This document shows positions 24,719 to 31,894 of a DNA stretch of 47,569 nt, one piece after another. The position numbers and the translations under genes were made by a program. The notes beneath the pieces are model-generated. The model worked only from the letters and a program-made list of their open reading frames with translations, was not told the origin of the DNA and ran no database searches. Source of the DNA: Streptomyces sp. NRRL F-2580. GTDB taxonomy: Bacteria > Actinomycetota > Actinomycetes > Streptomycetales > Streptomycetaceae. Where the stretch lies: the NCBI RefSeq assembly GCF_000720115.1, contig NZ_JOIR01000045.1, positions 1 through 47,569 of the forward strand. The letters run 5' to 3'. The first letter of the stretch is position 1. Each line of letters begins with the position of its first letter.

Positions 24719-24753
24719 GGTCCGGGGCCGGTCTGCCACGACCGGCCCGGACC
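24719..24753. terminator. GC hairpin abutting a decayed minus-strand frame
   Basis: GGTCCGGGGCCGGT pairs with ACCGGCCCGGACC with one bulged G and an 8-nt loop. It ends exactly where the minus-strand frame at 24754 stops, so it looks like the terminator of a gene once read leftwards. Confidence 0.5.
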
Positions 24754-24985
24754 TCACACGGCCCGGATGCGGATCGCGAGCCCGCACCTCAGTTCGGGGA
24801 TCTTGCCGTAGTGGCGGCTGTGGCAATCAACGACGATGACGCCGGAGGCCGCTCGGCAGGGTAAGCGGGCGGCGCCGCCCCGTACCGCGGGCACAACTCG
24901 CGGCCGACGAGCTTGGCGGGTGATTTTGTCCGGGTCGCCGTTCACGTTGCACACGGCCCAGTCGAAGCGACCGGGGGCATCAGCC
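24754..24985 (-). pseudogene. Possible decayed gene of unknown function
   Basis: About 75 codons at the end of an open minus-strand frame look protein-like: RFDWAVCNVNGDPDKITRQA, later SGVIVVDCHSRHYGKIPELR and CGLAIRIRAV. The middle (near 24870-24910) is arginine/proline-rich as after frameshifting, and no start codon with a ribosome site is found upstream. A GC hairpin lies immediately after the stop. I do not recognise a family; it could also be chance. Confidence 0.3.
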
Positions 24986-25304
24986 GCACCGACACCCCCC
25001 TCCCATCCGGACAGCGCACAGCGAACGGTCCTGTCGGCAGGATCTGGGCGTGTCCTGGCAGGCCTCGGTGGCGTTACAGGAATGCCGCGGTGTTCCTTTC
25101 GGGGATGCCGTTGCGTGGCAGGGAGCCCGACGGACACGGGTACGGCTCCCTGCCCATCCACGTCCTGCCAGAAGGCGGTGGCAGTCCGCGCTGTTTGCGG
25201 CGCCGGTCGGCCACGGGACGCCATCGGGGACCGAGTTGAAAGAACCGGCCCGGGCTGGCGGCAACGCTGTGACTGGGTCCGATACCTGCGAGGCGATGCC
25301 TGCC
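24986..25304. other. Gap with no recognisable gene
   Basis: About 320 bases of GC-rich sequence between the decayed minus-strand frame and the small XRE-like gene. Long open frames exist on both strands but have no motifs, ribosome sites or plausible composition. It is probably relic sequence of the IS-scarred zone. Confidence 0.4.
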
Positions 25305-25640
25305 ATGACCGATTCCTCACCTTCCCCACCATGCCGCGCCGCGCATCCCGAGGACCGCTCGGCGTGTGACGGCCCCCCAGACGCGGTGCTTGCCGGCGAC
25401 GTCGCCGGCGCAACCGGCACCATCGAAAACCTCCACACCACTGTGCCCGCCGACCCGGTCGCAACGCGCCGGATGGACCGGCTGCGCCACGCGGTCAGCA
25501 TCACCCGCTGGCGTGTGGACGGCATGACACGAGACCGGCTGCTCCTCCTTGCCAGTGGTCGGCTCCCGGCATGCGAGCGCGACCTGGTCCTCATCGCCGA
25601 TGCCGCCGACGTCACCGTCGACTGGCTACTGCACGATTGA
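25305..25640 (+). CDS. Small protein with XRE-like C-terminal region
   Basis: A 111-residue protein. The last ~55 residues (MDRLRHAVSITRWRVDGMTR, then LLLLASGRLPACERDLVLIA and DAADVTVDWLLHD) look like the second half of an XRE/Cro-type helix-turn-helix, where IADAADVTVDWLL matches the usual closing helices. The first ~55 residues are proline/alanine/aspartate-rich and probably disordered. The ATG at 25305 is chosen because GAGG lies about 10 bases upstream; 25296 is an alternative. It is possibly a transcriptional regulator of the Streptomyces BldB- or XRE-like kind, with no partner gene nearby. Confidence 0.55.
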   Translation: MTDSSPSPPCRAAHPEDRSACDGPPDAVLAGDVAGATGTIENLHTTVPADPVATRRMDRLRHAVSITRWRVDGMTRDRLLLLASGRLPACERDLVLIADAADVTVDWLLHD

Positions 25641-25730
25641 ACGACGGCAGTATGTCCGGGCGCCCGGGCCGGGCGGGCCGCGGCTCAGACCGGTGTGCCG
25701 CGGTTTAGACGTCGCCCCGTGCGGTGGAGC

Positions 25731-25823
25731 ATGGCCGAAGAGGCATCGGCCTACGCGGCAGCCGTGGCGGAGCCCATGGGATTGGTCTGTTTCGACGTGC
25801 AGGAGAACCGGCTCAGGCCGTAA
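25731..25823 (+). pseudogene. Tiny C-terminal-looking gene fragment
   Basis: A 30-residue frame, MAEEASAYAAAVAEPMGLVC followed by FDVQENRLRP, reads like the tail of a conserved actinobacterial protein and ends just where the minus-strand transposase remnant begins. There is no ribosome site. It is probably debris left by insertion or deletion. Confidence 0.25.
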
Positions 25824-26010
25824 GCAGGGCCGCCAATCGGCGGTAGCCGATGAGGGCTGCGGCTATACCGACGAAGGCAAGGAAGTGTTCGGCCTTGCGT
25901 TCGTAGCGGCGGTGGAGCCTTCGGCACCCGGCCAGCCAGGACACGGTTCTCTCGACCACTCACCGGTGTCGGCCCAGCCGCTGAGAGGACTCGACGCCCT
26001 TGCGGGCGAT
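25813..26010 (-). pseudogene. IS5-type transposase remnant, C-terminal end
   Basis: On the minus strand the frame reads IARKGVESSQRLGRHR, a TGA stop at 25960-25962, then VVERTVSWLAGCRRLHRRYE, RKAEHFLAFVGIAAALIGYR and RLAALLTA. This is the C-terminal region of an IS5-family transposase, with the catalytic glutamate in VVERT. The stop replaces the tryptophan expected between RHR and VVERT. Everything upstream of IARKG is missing. Confidence 0.75.
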
Positions 26011-26011
26011 G

Positions 26012-26443
26012 TCATGAAGATCTGGGACGGCGAGGACGACCCAGACGAGCAGGAGACTCCTCGGTGGGGAACGCAGTGGATCCCCTTCTCCGCTCGCCGC
26101 CCTCACCCGCTTCAGGTCCTGCCTGCTCGAACGCGGTGCGGCAGCGTTCAACCTGGTCGGTCACCTGCTCCATGAACCACCGCATGATCTCGTAGGGGAC
26201 GACGTACTCGTCGTGACTGTGGATGTGGACCGTCGGTTCCACATTCGGGTCCTCGTCCGGGACGAGCGCCATCAAGAAAGCAGGGCCGGGCAAGTGGGTC
26301 ACCCCGGCGTCGGGGTTCTCGGCGCCCCTGGCCGGTGCAGGCACCGCCTCGCTCAGCTCCACAGACCAGGCATCGTCAGGCAAGGCGTAGTGGAACAGGA
26401 CGGCGTAGTGACGGCCTGCATGTTCTCGCAGCTCCCATGGCAT
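26012..26443 (-). CDS. Hypothetical protein, probably truncated by an IS
   Basis: A 143-residue frame starting MPWELREHAGRHYAVLFHYA. Residues 1-110 look coding (ELSEAVPAPARGAENPDAG, FLMALVPDEDPNVEPTVHIH and PYEIMRWFMEQVTDQVERCR), but the last ~25 residues are Arg/Pro-rich and end at the edge of the transposase remnant at 26010, as if the original C-terminus were lost. There is no signal peptide or membrane segment. I do not recognise the family. Confidence 0.5.
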   Translation of the reverse strand: MPWELREHAGRHYAVLFHYALPDDAWSVELSEAVPAPARGAENPDAGVTHLPGPAFLMALVPDEDPNVEPTVHIHSHDEYVVPYEIMRWFMEQVTDQVERCRTAFEQAGPEAGEGGERRRGSTAFPTEESPARLGRPRRPRSS

Positions 26444-26528
26444 GTCCGCAGGCTGCCACAGCCGCGGTGTCGGAGTCTCGCGGGTATCCCCACACGGCGT
26501 GCGTGACCGTGAGGCGACCCCGCGGCGG

Positions 26529-26745
26529 GACCCAGCGGCGGGGCAGGGCGACGGACTCTTTCGCGTCCTTGGGCCGGCTCACCGTCTTGACCGTCAGGTT
26601 CAGGTACCTCTTCGCACAGGCCACGAGCTGTCCGGCGTAGGTCGAGTCGGCCCAGGCGATCGTGATCCGCGCGGGGAAATCCGCGCGGTCATCCCGCAGC
26701 CGTCCGACCAGATCGGCCATCGCCAACGGCGAGGCCGTCACGGCG
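26529..26745 (-). pseudogene. IS5-type transposase remnant, central part
   Basis: The minus-strand frame contains VTASPLAMADLVGRLRDDRA, FPARITIAWADSTYAGQLVA and CAKRYLNLTVKTVSRPKDAK, ending LPRRWV. This is the central part of an IS5-family (IS112/IS4811-like) transposase, with the second catalytic aspartate in WADS. Sequence before VTAS and after RRWV is unrelated, so both ends are lost. It differs from the other two IS5 pieces and is probably from another element. Confidence 0.7.
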
Positions 26746-26803
26746 GCCGCCCGACCGGCATCGACCGCGGGCCTCCAGGCAACCCCGCGGTCCGGCGCGC
26801 CCC

Positions 26804-27901
26804 TTACTCGGCGCTGAGTCGGCCGCCGATCCACTCCAGGGCCGGCGGGATCTCACGGTTCCAGGTGTTGAAGCTGTGTCCTCCGCGGTCGAGCGTGATC
26901 GACGAGACGCGGGCCGGATCCTTCACCGCCTTGATGAACTGCTGGGTCGGCTTGTAGTTCTCCTCGCCCCGCAGTGAGGTCGTCACGAGGAAAGAGGACG
27001 CGCCCTGCGGCCGGTTGGCGAGATGCCACAGCAGGTCGGATCGTTTCTCCTCGTCCTTGTCGCCGTGGAAGAGATCGCCGGAGTCCTGGTCGATCTCCGG
27101 CTTGTAGTCCGCCGAGAGGCCTACCCCGGCCGCGTAGGTCTCCGGATGCTGCACCGTCATCTTCAGGGCGCAGTAGCCGCCCGTGGAATCGCCGATGATG
27201 CCCCAGTTCCGCGCCGCGCCGCCGACACGGTACGAACTCGACACGGCTTTGGGGAGGTCCGTACCGAAGAAGGTCTCGCTCTGGGGGCCGCCGCCGCGGA
27301 CGTCGACGCACTGGGTGTTCTCGGCCGAGACCGTGGGCCGCATCATCACCAGGATCATCGGCTGCGCCTTCTTCTCCTTGGCCAGGGTCCAGGCCGTCTT
27401 CGGGTAGCGGAGCCCCTTCAGCAGGTTCTCCGCCGTGCCCGGGTAACCCGTCAGGACCACGGCCGCGGGGAACTTCCGCTGCTCGTTGCCCTTCTGGAAG
27501 TACTCCGGCGGCAGGTACACATAGGCCTGGGCGGCCCTCCCGGAGTGCTCGCCGTGCAGGTTCACCTTCTCGATCACACCGCTCACCAGCGGATTCCCGC
27601 CACCGGGCACGCCCGGAGCCTGGCGCCCCAGCACCTCCGCGGCCACCCCGGGGCGCACGGCCTCCTGGCGCGCCCGCCCTGCCAGGTCCGCCCAGGAACC
27701 GTAGATCAGGAGGCTGCGGTTGGCCGCGAGCGCGACCGAAGCGAACAGGAACACTTGCACGAGGACGAGCAGTCCCGCGCGCCCCGCCACCCGTCCCCGG
27801 CTGCCACGGGCCAGCCGTGGCCAGAGCCACACCGTGGCCGCGAACGTCAATGCCGTGCAGAGCACGACACACAGCAGGAGCGCACTACTTGTCAGACCCA
27901 T
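26804..27901 (-). CDS. Membrane-anchored esterase of the Esterase D/antigen 85-like family
   Basis: A 365-residue protein with two N-terminal membrane segments (about residues 6-29 and 42-61) and an extracytoplasmic alpha/beta hydrolase domain (about 105-365). Key features are VVLTGYPGTAENLLKGL for the oxyanion region, WGIIGDSTGGYCAL with nucleophile Ser239, and RGGHSFNTW with His342. The family includes mycolyltransferases and S-formylglutathione hydrolases; Streptomyces members are generally secreted esterases of unknown substrate. Length is normal. The ATG at 27901 begins MGLTSSALLL. Confidence 0.88.
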   Translation of the reverse strand: MGLTSSALLLCVVLCTALTFAATVWLWPRLARGSRGRVAGRAGLLVLVQVFLFASVALAANRSLLIYGSWADLAGRARQEAVRPGVAAEVLGRQAPGVPGGGNPLVSGVIEKVNLHGEHSGRAAQAYVYLPPEYFQKGNEQRKFPAAVVLTGYPGTAENLLKGLRYPKTAWTLAKEKKAQPMILVMMRPTVSAENTQCVDVRGGGPQSETFFGTDLPKAVSSSYRVGGAARNWGIIGDSTGGYCALKMTVQHPETYAAGVGLSADYKPEIDQDSGDLFHGDKDEEKRSDLLWHLANRPQGASSFLVTTSLRGEENYKPTQQFIKAVKDPARVSSITLDRGGHSFNTWNREIPPALEWIGGRLSAE

Positions 27902-28048
27902 GGATCAGCGGAACCCTCTACGACGTCTCGATCCGGACGCAGCGGTCCAGAGCACCGCCAACCGGTGCGCACCAGGCTAGAGAGGTGCTGGGGCCGAAAC
28001 GTTCCACTGAGCGGCGGCGGAGTCTGCGATCGGAGCCCGTGGTCGGAG

Positions 28049-29257
28049 TCAGCCGCAGCCGCATCCGCCGCAGCCCCCACCACATCCCCCACCGCAGCCT
28101 CCGCCGCAGCCGCCCGTGGTGGAGTCCGAGTTCTTCGACTCCGCGCGTGCCCGCTCCTGTTCCCGCCTCCTCTCCTCGGCCAGGCGTGCCGCCTCCCGGA
28201 CGGCCTCGCGGTACGAGCGCCGGGCCGGCTTCCAGCCGCGCAGCCCGTGCCGGCGGCGCGGGAGCAGCGAGGCGGCGGTGACGTACGAGACGAGGCGGGT
28301 GCCGCCCTCGTAGACGGCGCTCCCCAGGACGACCTCGGCCCCCTCGTGCGGGGCTCCGTACAGGACCGCCTCGAAGGGTTCCGCCTGGGCGTCGATGTCG
28401 TGGTGGGCCGTGCGCAGGGTCCGTTCGGAGCCGGAGAGGAGGACCCGCCGTCCGGCGAGGACGTCCCGGGCCCGTGCCCGGTGGGCGATCAGGGGAGGCC
28501 CGGCCGGGGTGTCGGCGTCCGAGTGGAGCCAGTGGTGTCCGGACCGGGAGATCCGTACGCCGACCAGGAGCGCGGGCTGCGGCCGGCCGTCGAGGCGGCG
28601 CGCGGCCAGGCGGCGGGCCAGGCCCCGGCCGAGCACGGTCGTACCGGGGACCAGGAGCACGAGGGCGAGCATCTGTAGGCCCCACGGGTCGTACGGGTGC
28701 GCGCTGCCCGACGCCCGCACTTCGAGGAGGGCGCCGACGGCGAGGGCCGCGGCGGCCCCGAGGCAGCACGCGGAGCCGATGGCGATCCCCGTCAGTCCGC
28801 GGCGCCGGTGTGCGGCGGGCAGCGGGTCCGGCAGCGGGAAACGGGCGGGTCCGGCTGCGGCGAGGGCGAGTTCGCGCTGACGCCGGCGGGCGTGGAGACG
28901 GGCCAGCGCCCCGGTGAACGCCCAGGCGGCGAGGGCCAGGACCAGGCCGTGGCCGACCGCGCCCGCCGCGTGGTCGGCGGCGGGAACCGCACGGGCGGCG
29001 TCCACCGCGAGGACGGGTGAGGCCACCAGGGTGGCCATGGGGAGGGAGCGGAACCAGAACGGCAGGGCGATCAGCAGGACGCCCATGGCGTAGCCCCGCC
29101 AGTCCTCTCCGTGCTCGGGCTCCACGTCGGCGAGCGACGTCAGCACGATCGACAGGACGACCAGGCCGCCGAGGAGCCGGCCTCCGGCGACGGGAGCGAA
29201 CGCCGCCGGGACGCGGGCGCGGAGCCAGCGCCCGGCGTTGTCGACGCCCCACGCCAT
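28049..29257 (-). CDS. TIGR04222 membrane protein with Gly-Cys tail
   Basis: About 402 residues. Five or more membrane segments occupy the first two thirds (for example VAGGRLLGGLVVLSIVLTSL and VLLIALPFWFRSLPMATLV). A cytosolic domain with RVLLSGSERTLRTAHHDIDA and LYGAPHEGAEVVLGSAVYEG follows. It closes with a charged ARLAEERRREQERARAE helix and a tail of Gly-Gly-Cys units with eight cysteines in the last ~22 residues. This architecture matches the TIGR04222 family of actinobacteria and cyanobacteria, whose role is unknown. The ATG at 29257 has a GGAGGGCGGGG ribosome site; a GTG at 29311 has none. Confidence 0.82.
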   Translation of the reverse strand: MAWGVDNAGRWLRARVPAAFAPVAGGRLLGGLVVLSIVLTSLADVEPEHGEDWRGYAMGVLLIALPFWFRSLPMATLVASPVLAVDAARAVPAADHAAGAVGHGLVLALAAWAFTGALARLHARRRQRELALAAAGPARFPLPDPLPAAHRRRGLTGIAIGSACCLGAAAALAVGALLEVRASGSAHPYDPWGLQMLALVLLVPGTTVLGRGLARRLAARRLDGRPQPALLVGVRISRSGHHWLHSDADTPAGPPLIAHRARARDVLAGRRVLLSGSERTLRTAHHDIDAQAEPFEAVLYGAPHEGAEVVLGSAVYEGGTRLVSYVTAASLLPRRRHGLRGWKPARRSYREAVREAARLAEERRREQERARAESKNSDSTTGGCGGGCGGGCGGGCGGCGCG

Positions 29258-29434
29258 GACCCCGCCCTCCGGTATCGCGGCGGTCGGCACGTGCTTGACG
29301 TAGTCGGTCACGGCGCCAGTATGGGAGCGCCGTGCCGCGGCCCAGAAGGGGCGGCCGCGGCATGGAATCGCTACGGCCGCTTCCTGGCCGGCGTCGGGAC
29401 CGGGGCGGGGTCGCTACCGCGGGGCGGACCGGGG

Positions 29435-30319
29435 TCAGGCGTCGAGCACGGCGAGTTCCAGCTCGTCGAGGCGCTCCGGCTCCGCGACGACGTCGATCTC
29501 GGTGATCAGGCCGTCCTCGACGGCGAAGCGGAGCACCAGGAACAGTCGTCCCAGTGGGGCCATCGCCAGGCCGACCACACCGTTGACCAAGGCGGGTTGC
29601 GTGTGCTGCGCGCGCTGCATGGCGGCCATCGCGCCGGTGGCGACGGTGACGGCGCCGGTGAAGAAGAGGGGGGCGGGGGTGGGGCCGACGGCCTTGTCGG
29701 CGCGGAGCACCACGTCGGGGTGGAGCAGCGAGACCAGCGCGTCGAAGCTGCCGCCGCGGGTGGCGGCCAGGAAGGCGTCCACGACACGGCGCTGGCGGCC
29801 GAGATCGGTCTCGGACACCAGCGGGACCCCCTTGACCCGGCGGCGGGCGCGGCTCGCGAGCTGGCGGGTCGCGGCCGGGGTCTTCTCGATCAGCGGGGCG
29901 ATCTCGTCGAAGGGCACGGCGAAGAGGTCGTGCAGCACGAACGCCAGCCGCTCGGCCGGCGCGAGGGTGTCGAGCACCACCAGCAGGGCCAGCCCGACCG
30001 AGTCGGCGAGTACGGCCTCCTGCTCGGGGTCGACCGTGTCCTCACGGCTGACGACGGGGGCGGTGGGGAAGGCCTCGATGGAGTCCTCGCGCCGGGACTC
30101 CCGGGAGCGCAGCATGTTCAGGCACACGCGCGACACGACCGTGGTCAGCCAGCCGCCGAGGTTCTCGACCTCGCTGATGTCGGACCGGTCGAGCCGTAGC
30201 CATGCCTCCTGCACGGCGTCCTCGGCCTCCGCGAGCGAGCCGAGCATCCGGTAGGACACCGCTCTCAGATGAGATCGGTGCTCTTCGAACTGCTCGGTCA
30301 AACCGGAACGGTCGTCCAC
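29435..30319 (-). CDS. ECF sigma factor with C-terminal SnoaL-like domain (SigJ/ECF41 type)
   Basis: A 294-residue sigma factor. Region 2 spans residues 8-75 (FEEHRSHLRAVSYRMLGSLA, AEDAVQEAWLR) and region 4 about 105-165 (LDTLAPAERLAFVLHDLF, then PFDEIAPLIEKTPAATRQLA). A C-terminal NTF2/SnoaL-like domain covers about 180-290. This fused type (ECF41/SigJ) uses the extra domain to tune its own activity instead of a separate anti-sigma factor. The start is a GTG at 30319 with GGAAGG 7 bases upstream; the longer frame to 30349 lacks a site. The gene stands alone; cues and targets are unknown. Confidence 0.9.
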   Translation of the reverse strand: MDDRSGLTEQFEEHRSHLRAVSYRMLGSLAEAEDAVQEAWLRLDRSDISEVENLGGWLTTVVSRVCLNMLRSRESRREDSIEAFPTAPVVSREDTVDPEQEAVLADSVGLALLVVLDTLAPAERLAFVLHDLFAVPFDEIAPLIEKTPAATRQLASRARRRVKGVPLVSETDLGRQRRVVDAFLAATRGGSFDALVSLLHPDVVLRADKAVGPTPAPLFFTGAVTVATGAMAAMQRAQHTQPALVNGVVGLAMAPLGRLFLVLRFAVEDGLITEIDVVAEPERLDELELAVLDA

Positions 30320-30566
30320 GGGGTCACCTTCCTTCCTCACGGCCCTCACAGCGGATCCTCAAAATAGATCATGAGGAAATCACCCGGGTGAGGGGGGAGT
30401 TGGGCCGGTGGTCGGATTCCGTCCCGCCGGGACCGGTCAGCGCGGGGCGGGGCGGGCCGCGACGCGGGCCACCGCTGCCGGACGACTGCTGGATAATGGT
30501 GGCGAACAGCAGAAGCACCGGAGACGCCGGGGACACGTGGTGGTCCGGCAGGAGAGGGAGCCCCCG

Positions 30567-30914
30567 ATGGAAGCGCAGCACTTCGAGCGGATCACCGCGT
30601 TCATCGAGGCACGGCTCACCCCGCTGTTCGACGCCGAGACGGGCAGCGAGTACGGCTTCGGCATGGACGACACCTCCCGTGCGCTGCGCGCGCTGCGCAA
30701 CTCCGTCCTGGAGGCGTCCGCCGTCAAGGGCCTCATCGAGCAGCGGGCGACGGCCGAGCCGGCCACGCGCCGCGTCATCGACCAGTCGGTCGAGCACAAC
30801 TGGGACGTGCTGCGCGGCATCGCCCGCCAGTGGGAGGACCACGCCGACTTCCGCCACGAGTTCAAGCACCACGCGTGGGAGCTCGACCACCACCACGCCG
30901 CCGCGGAGGCCTGA
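30567..30914 (+). CDS. Small conserved hypothetical protein (DUF6221-like?)
   Basis: A 115-residue soluble helical protein with a GGAGAGGGAG ribosome site before the ATG. It starts MEAQHFERITAFIEARLTPL and ends RQWEDHADFRHEFKHHAWEL with a His/Ala tail. The order of an ARL helix, a middle helix pair and a final W-DH-FR segment resembles DUF6221 proteins of Streptomyces, but I am not certain. It has no catalytic motif or signal peptide and is isolated between divergent neighbours. Confidence 0.65.
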   Translation: MEAQHFERITAFIEARLTPLFDAETGSEYGFGMDDTSRALRALRNSVLEASAVKGLIEQRATAEPATRRVIDQSVEHNWDVLRGIARQWEDHADFRHEFKHHAWELDHHHAAAEA

Positions 30915-30927
30915 GCCCCCGGCGGCC

Positions 30928-31446
30928 TCACCGCGGCGGCGGTGTGCGGACGGCGTGTTCGGCGCGTTCGGTGCGTTCGGCGATGACCGCGCGCAGGCGC
31001 GCCGCCGCTGCCGCCGCCTCCTGCGGCGACGGCGACAGCACACCGTGCTCGGTCATCAGCGCGTGGAACTGCTGCTGCTCGTACGGCACTCCGGGCGGCA
31101 GCGCCGCGATGTGCCAGTGGAGGTGGGTGTTCCCCTGCTGGCTGCCGAGGGAGTACAGGTAGGTCCGCTCGGACGCGTAGAGCTCCTCGACCGCGAGGGC
31201 GATCTCGCGCACCACGAGCATGATCCGGGTGTACGCCGCCGCGTCCAGATCGCGGACGGCGTGCTCGACGTGTGCCTTCGGCGCCACCAGGACCTTGCCC
31301 GGCAGCGTGGGCCACCGGTCGAGGAAGGCCACGTGGTGCTCGTCCTCGAAGACCGTCTCGTGCGCGTACTCCGGGTCCCCCGCGAGGAACGCGCAGACGA
31401 AGCACGGCCCGCCGCGCGCCCGCTCGACGTACCACCCGAGGTCCAT
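30928..31446 (-). CDS. HIT family nucleotide-binding hydrolase
   Basis: A 172-residue protein with a CFVC zinc-type pair at residues 15-18 and the histidine triad HLHWH at 108-112. Between them lie FLDRWPTLPGKVLVAPKAHV and YLYSLGSQQGN. HIT proteins hydrolyse nucleotidyl linkages such as AMP-lysine or AppppA. The ATG at 31446 is preferred over a TTG at 31506, whose extra 20 residues are a Gly-Pro run. It runs in the same direction as the VOC and ABC genes upstream and may be the third gene of that unit (63 bases from the VOC stop). Confidence 0.88.
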   Translation of the reverse strand: MDLGWYVERARGGPCFVCAFLAGDPEYAHETVFEDEHHVAFLDRWPTLPGKVLVAPKAHVEHAVRDLDAAAYTRIMLVVREIALAVEELYASERTYLYSLGSQQGNTHLHWHIAALPPGVPYEQQQFHALMTEHGVLSPSPQEAAAAAARLRAVIAERTERAEHAVRTPPPR

Positions 31447-31509
31447 GGCCGCGCGTTCCACCGGTCCGGGTCCGGGTCCCGGTCCCGGAGTCGGATCCGC
31501 GGCCAAGGC

Positions 31510-31887
31510 CTAGCCCGCCGTCTTGCGCGGGGTGGTCTGCTGGACCGCCCAGCCGTTGCCGTCCGGGTCGGAGAAGTAGACGAAGGAGCCCCACGGCAGG
31601 TCCTGGATCTCCGTCACCTCCACGCCCCGGCCGCGCAGGTCCTCGTACGCCTCCTCGATGTCGGTGACGACGACCTGCATGTTGTCCAGCGATCCCGGGG
31701 TCATCCGGGTCAGCCCCTTGCCGATCGCGATCGAGCACGCCGACCCCGGCGGGGTCAGCTGCACGAAGCGGATGTCCTCGCTGACGGTGACGTCGTGGTC
31801 GGCGTTGAAGCCGAGCTTCTCGTAGAAGGCCTTGGCCCGGTCGACATCGGTGACGGGGACGGCGACCAGTTCGAGTTTGATGTCCAT
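31510..31887 (-). CDS. VOC family protein
   Basis: A 125-residue VOC protein. It begins LELVAVPVTDVDRAKAFYEK, has IRFVQLTPPGSACSIAIGKG in the middle, and ends FVYFSDPDGNGWAVQQ. It is a paralog of the protein at 14762-15193 and about 18 residues shorter. The start is ATG at 31887 (a GTG one codon upstream is equivalent). Its start lies 8 bases after the ABC transporter stop, so the two are almost certainly co-transcribed, which hints at a role in self-protection or detoxification together with export. Confidence 0.87.
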   Translation of the reverse strand: MDIKLELVAVPVTDVDRAKAFYEKLGFNADHDVTVSEDIRFVQLTPPGSACSIAIGKGLTRMTPGSLDNMQVVVTDIEEAYEDLRGRGVEVTEIQDLPWGSFVYFSDPDGNGWAVQQTTPRKTAG

Positions 31888-31894
31888 CACGGCA

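Noticed and set aside
25549..26175. 208-residue plus-strand frame across the XRE-like gene and IS remnant
   Set aside because: It crosses unrelated segments, has no motif, and its composition is not protein-like.
29257..29311. GTG start at 29311 for the TIGR04222 protein
   Set aside because: No ribosome site is present there, while the ATG at 29257 has GGAGGGCGGGG at good spacing. The extension remains possible if the message is leaderless.
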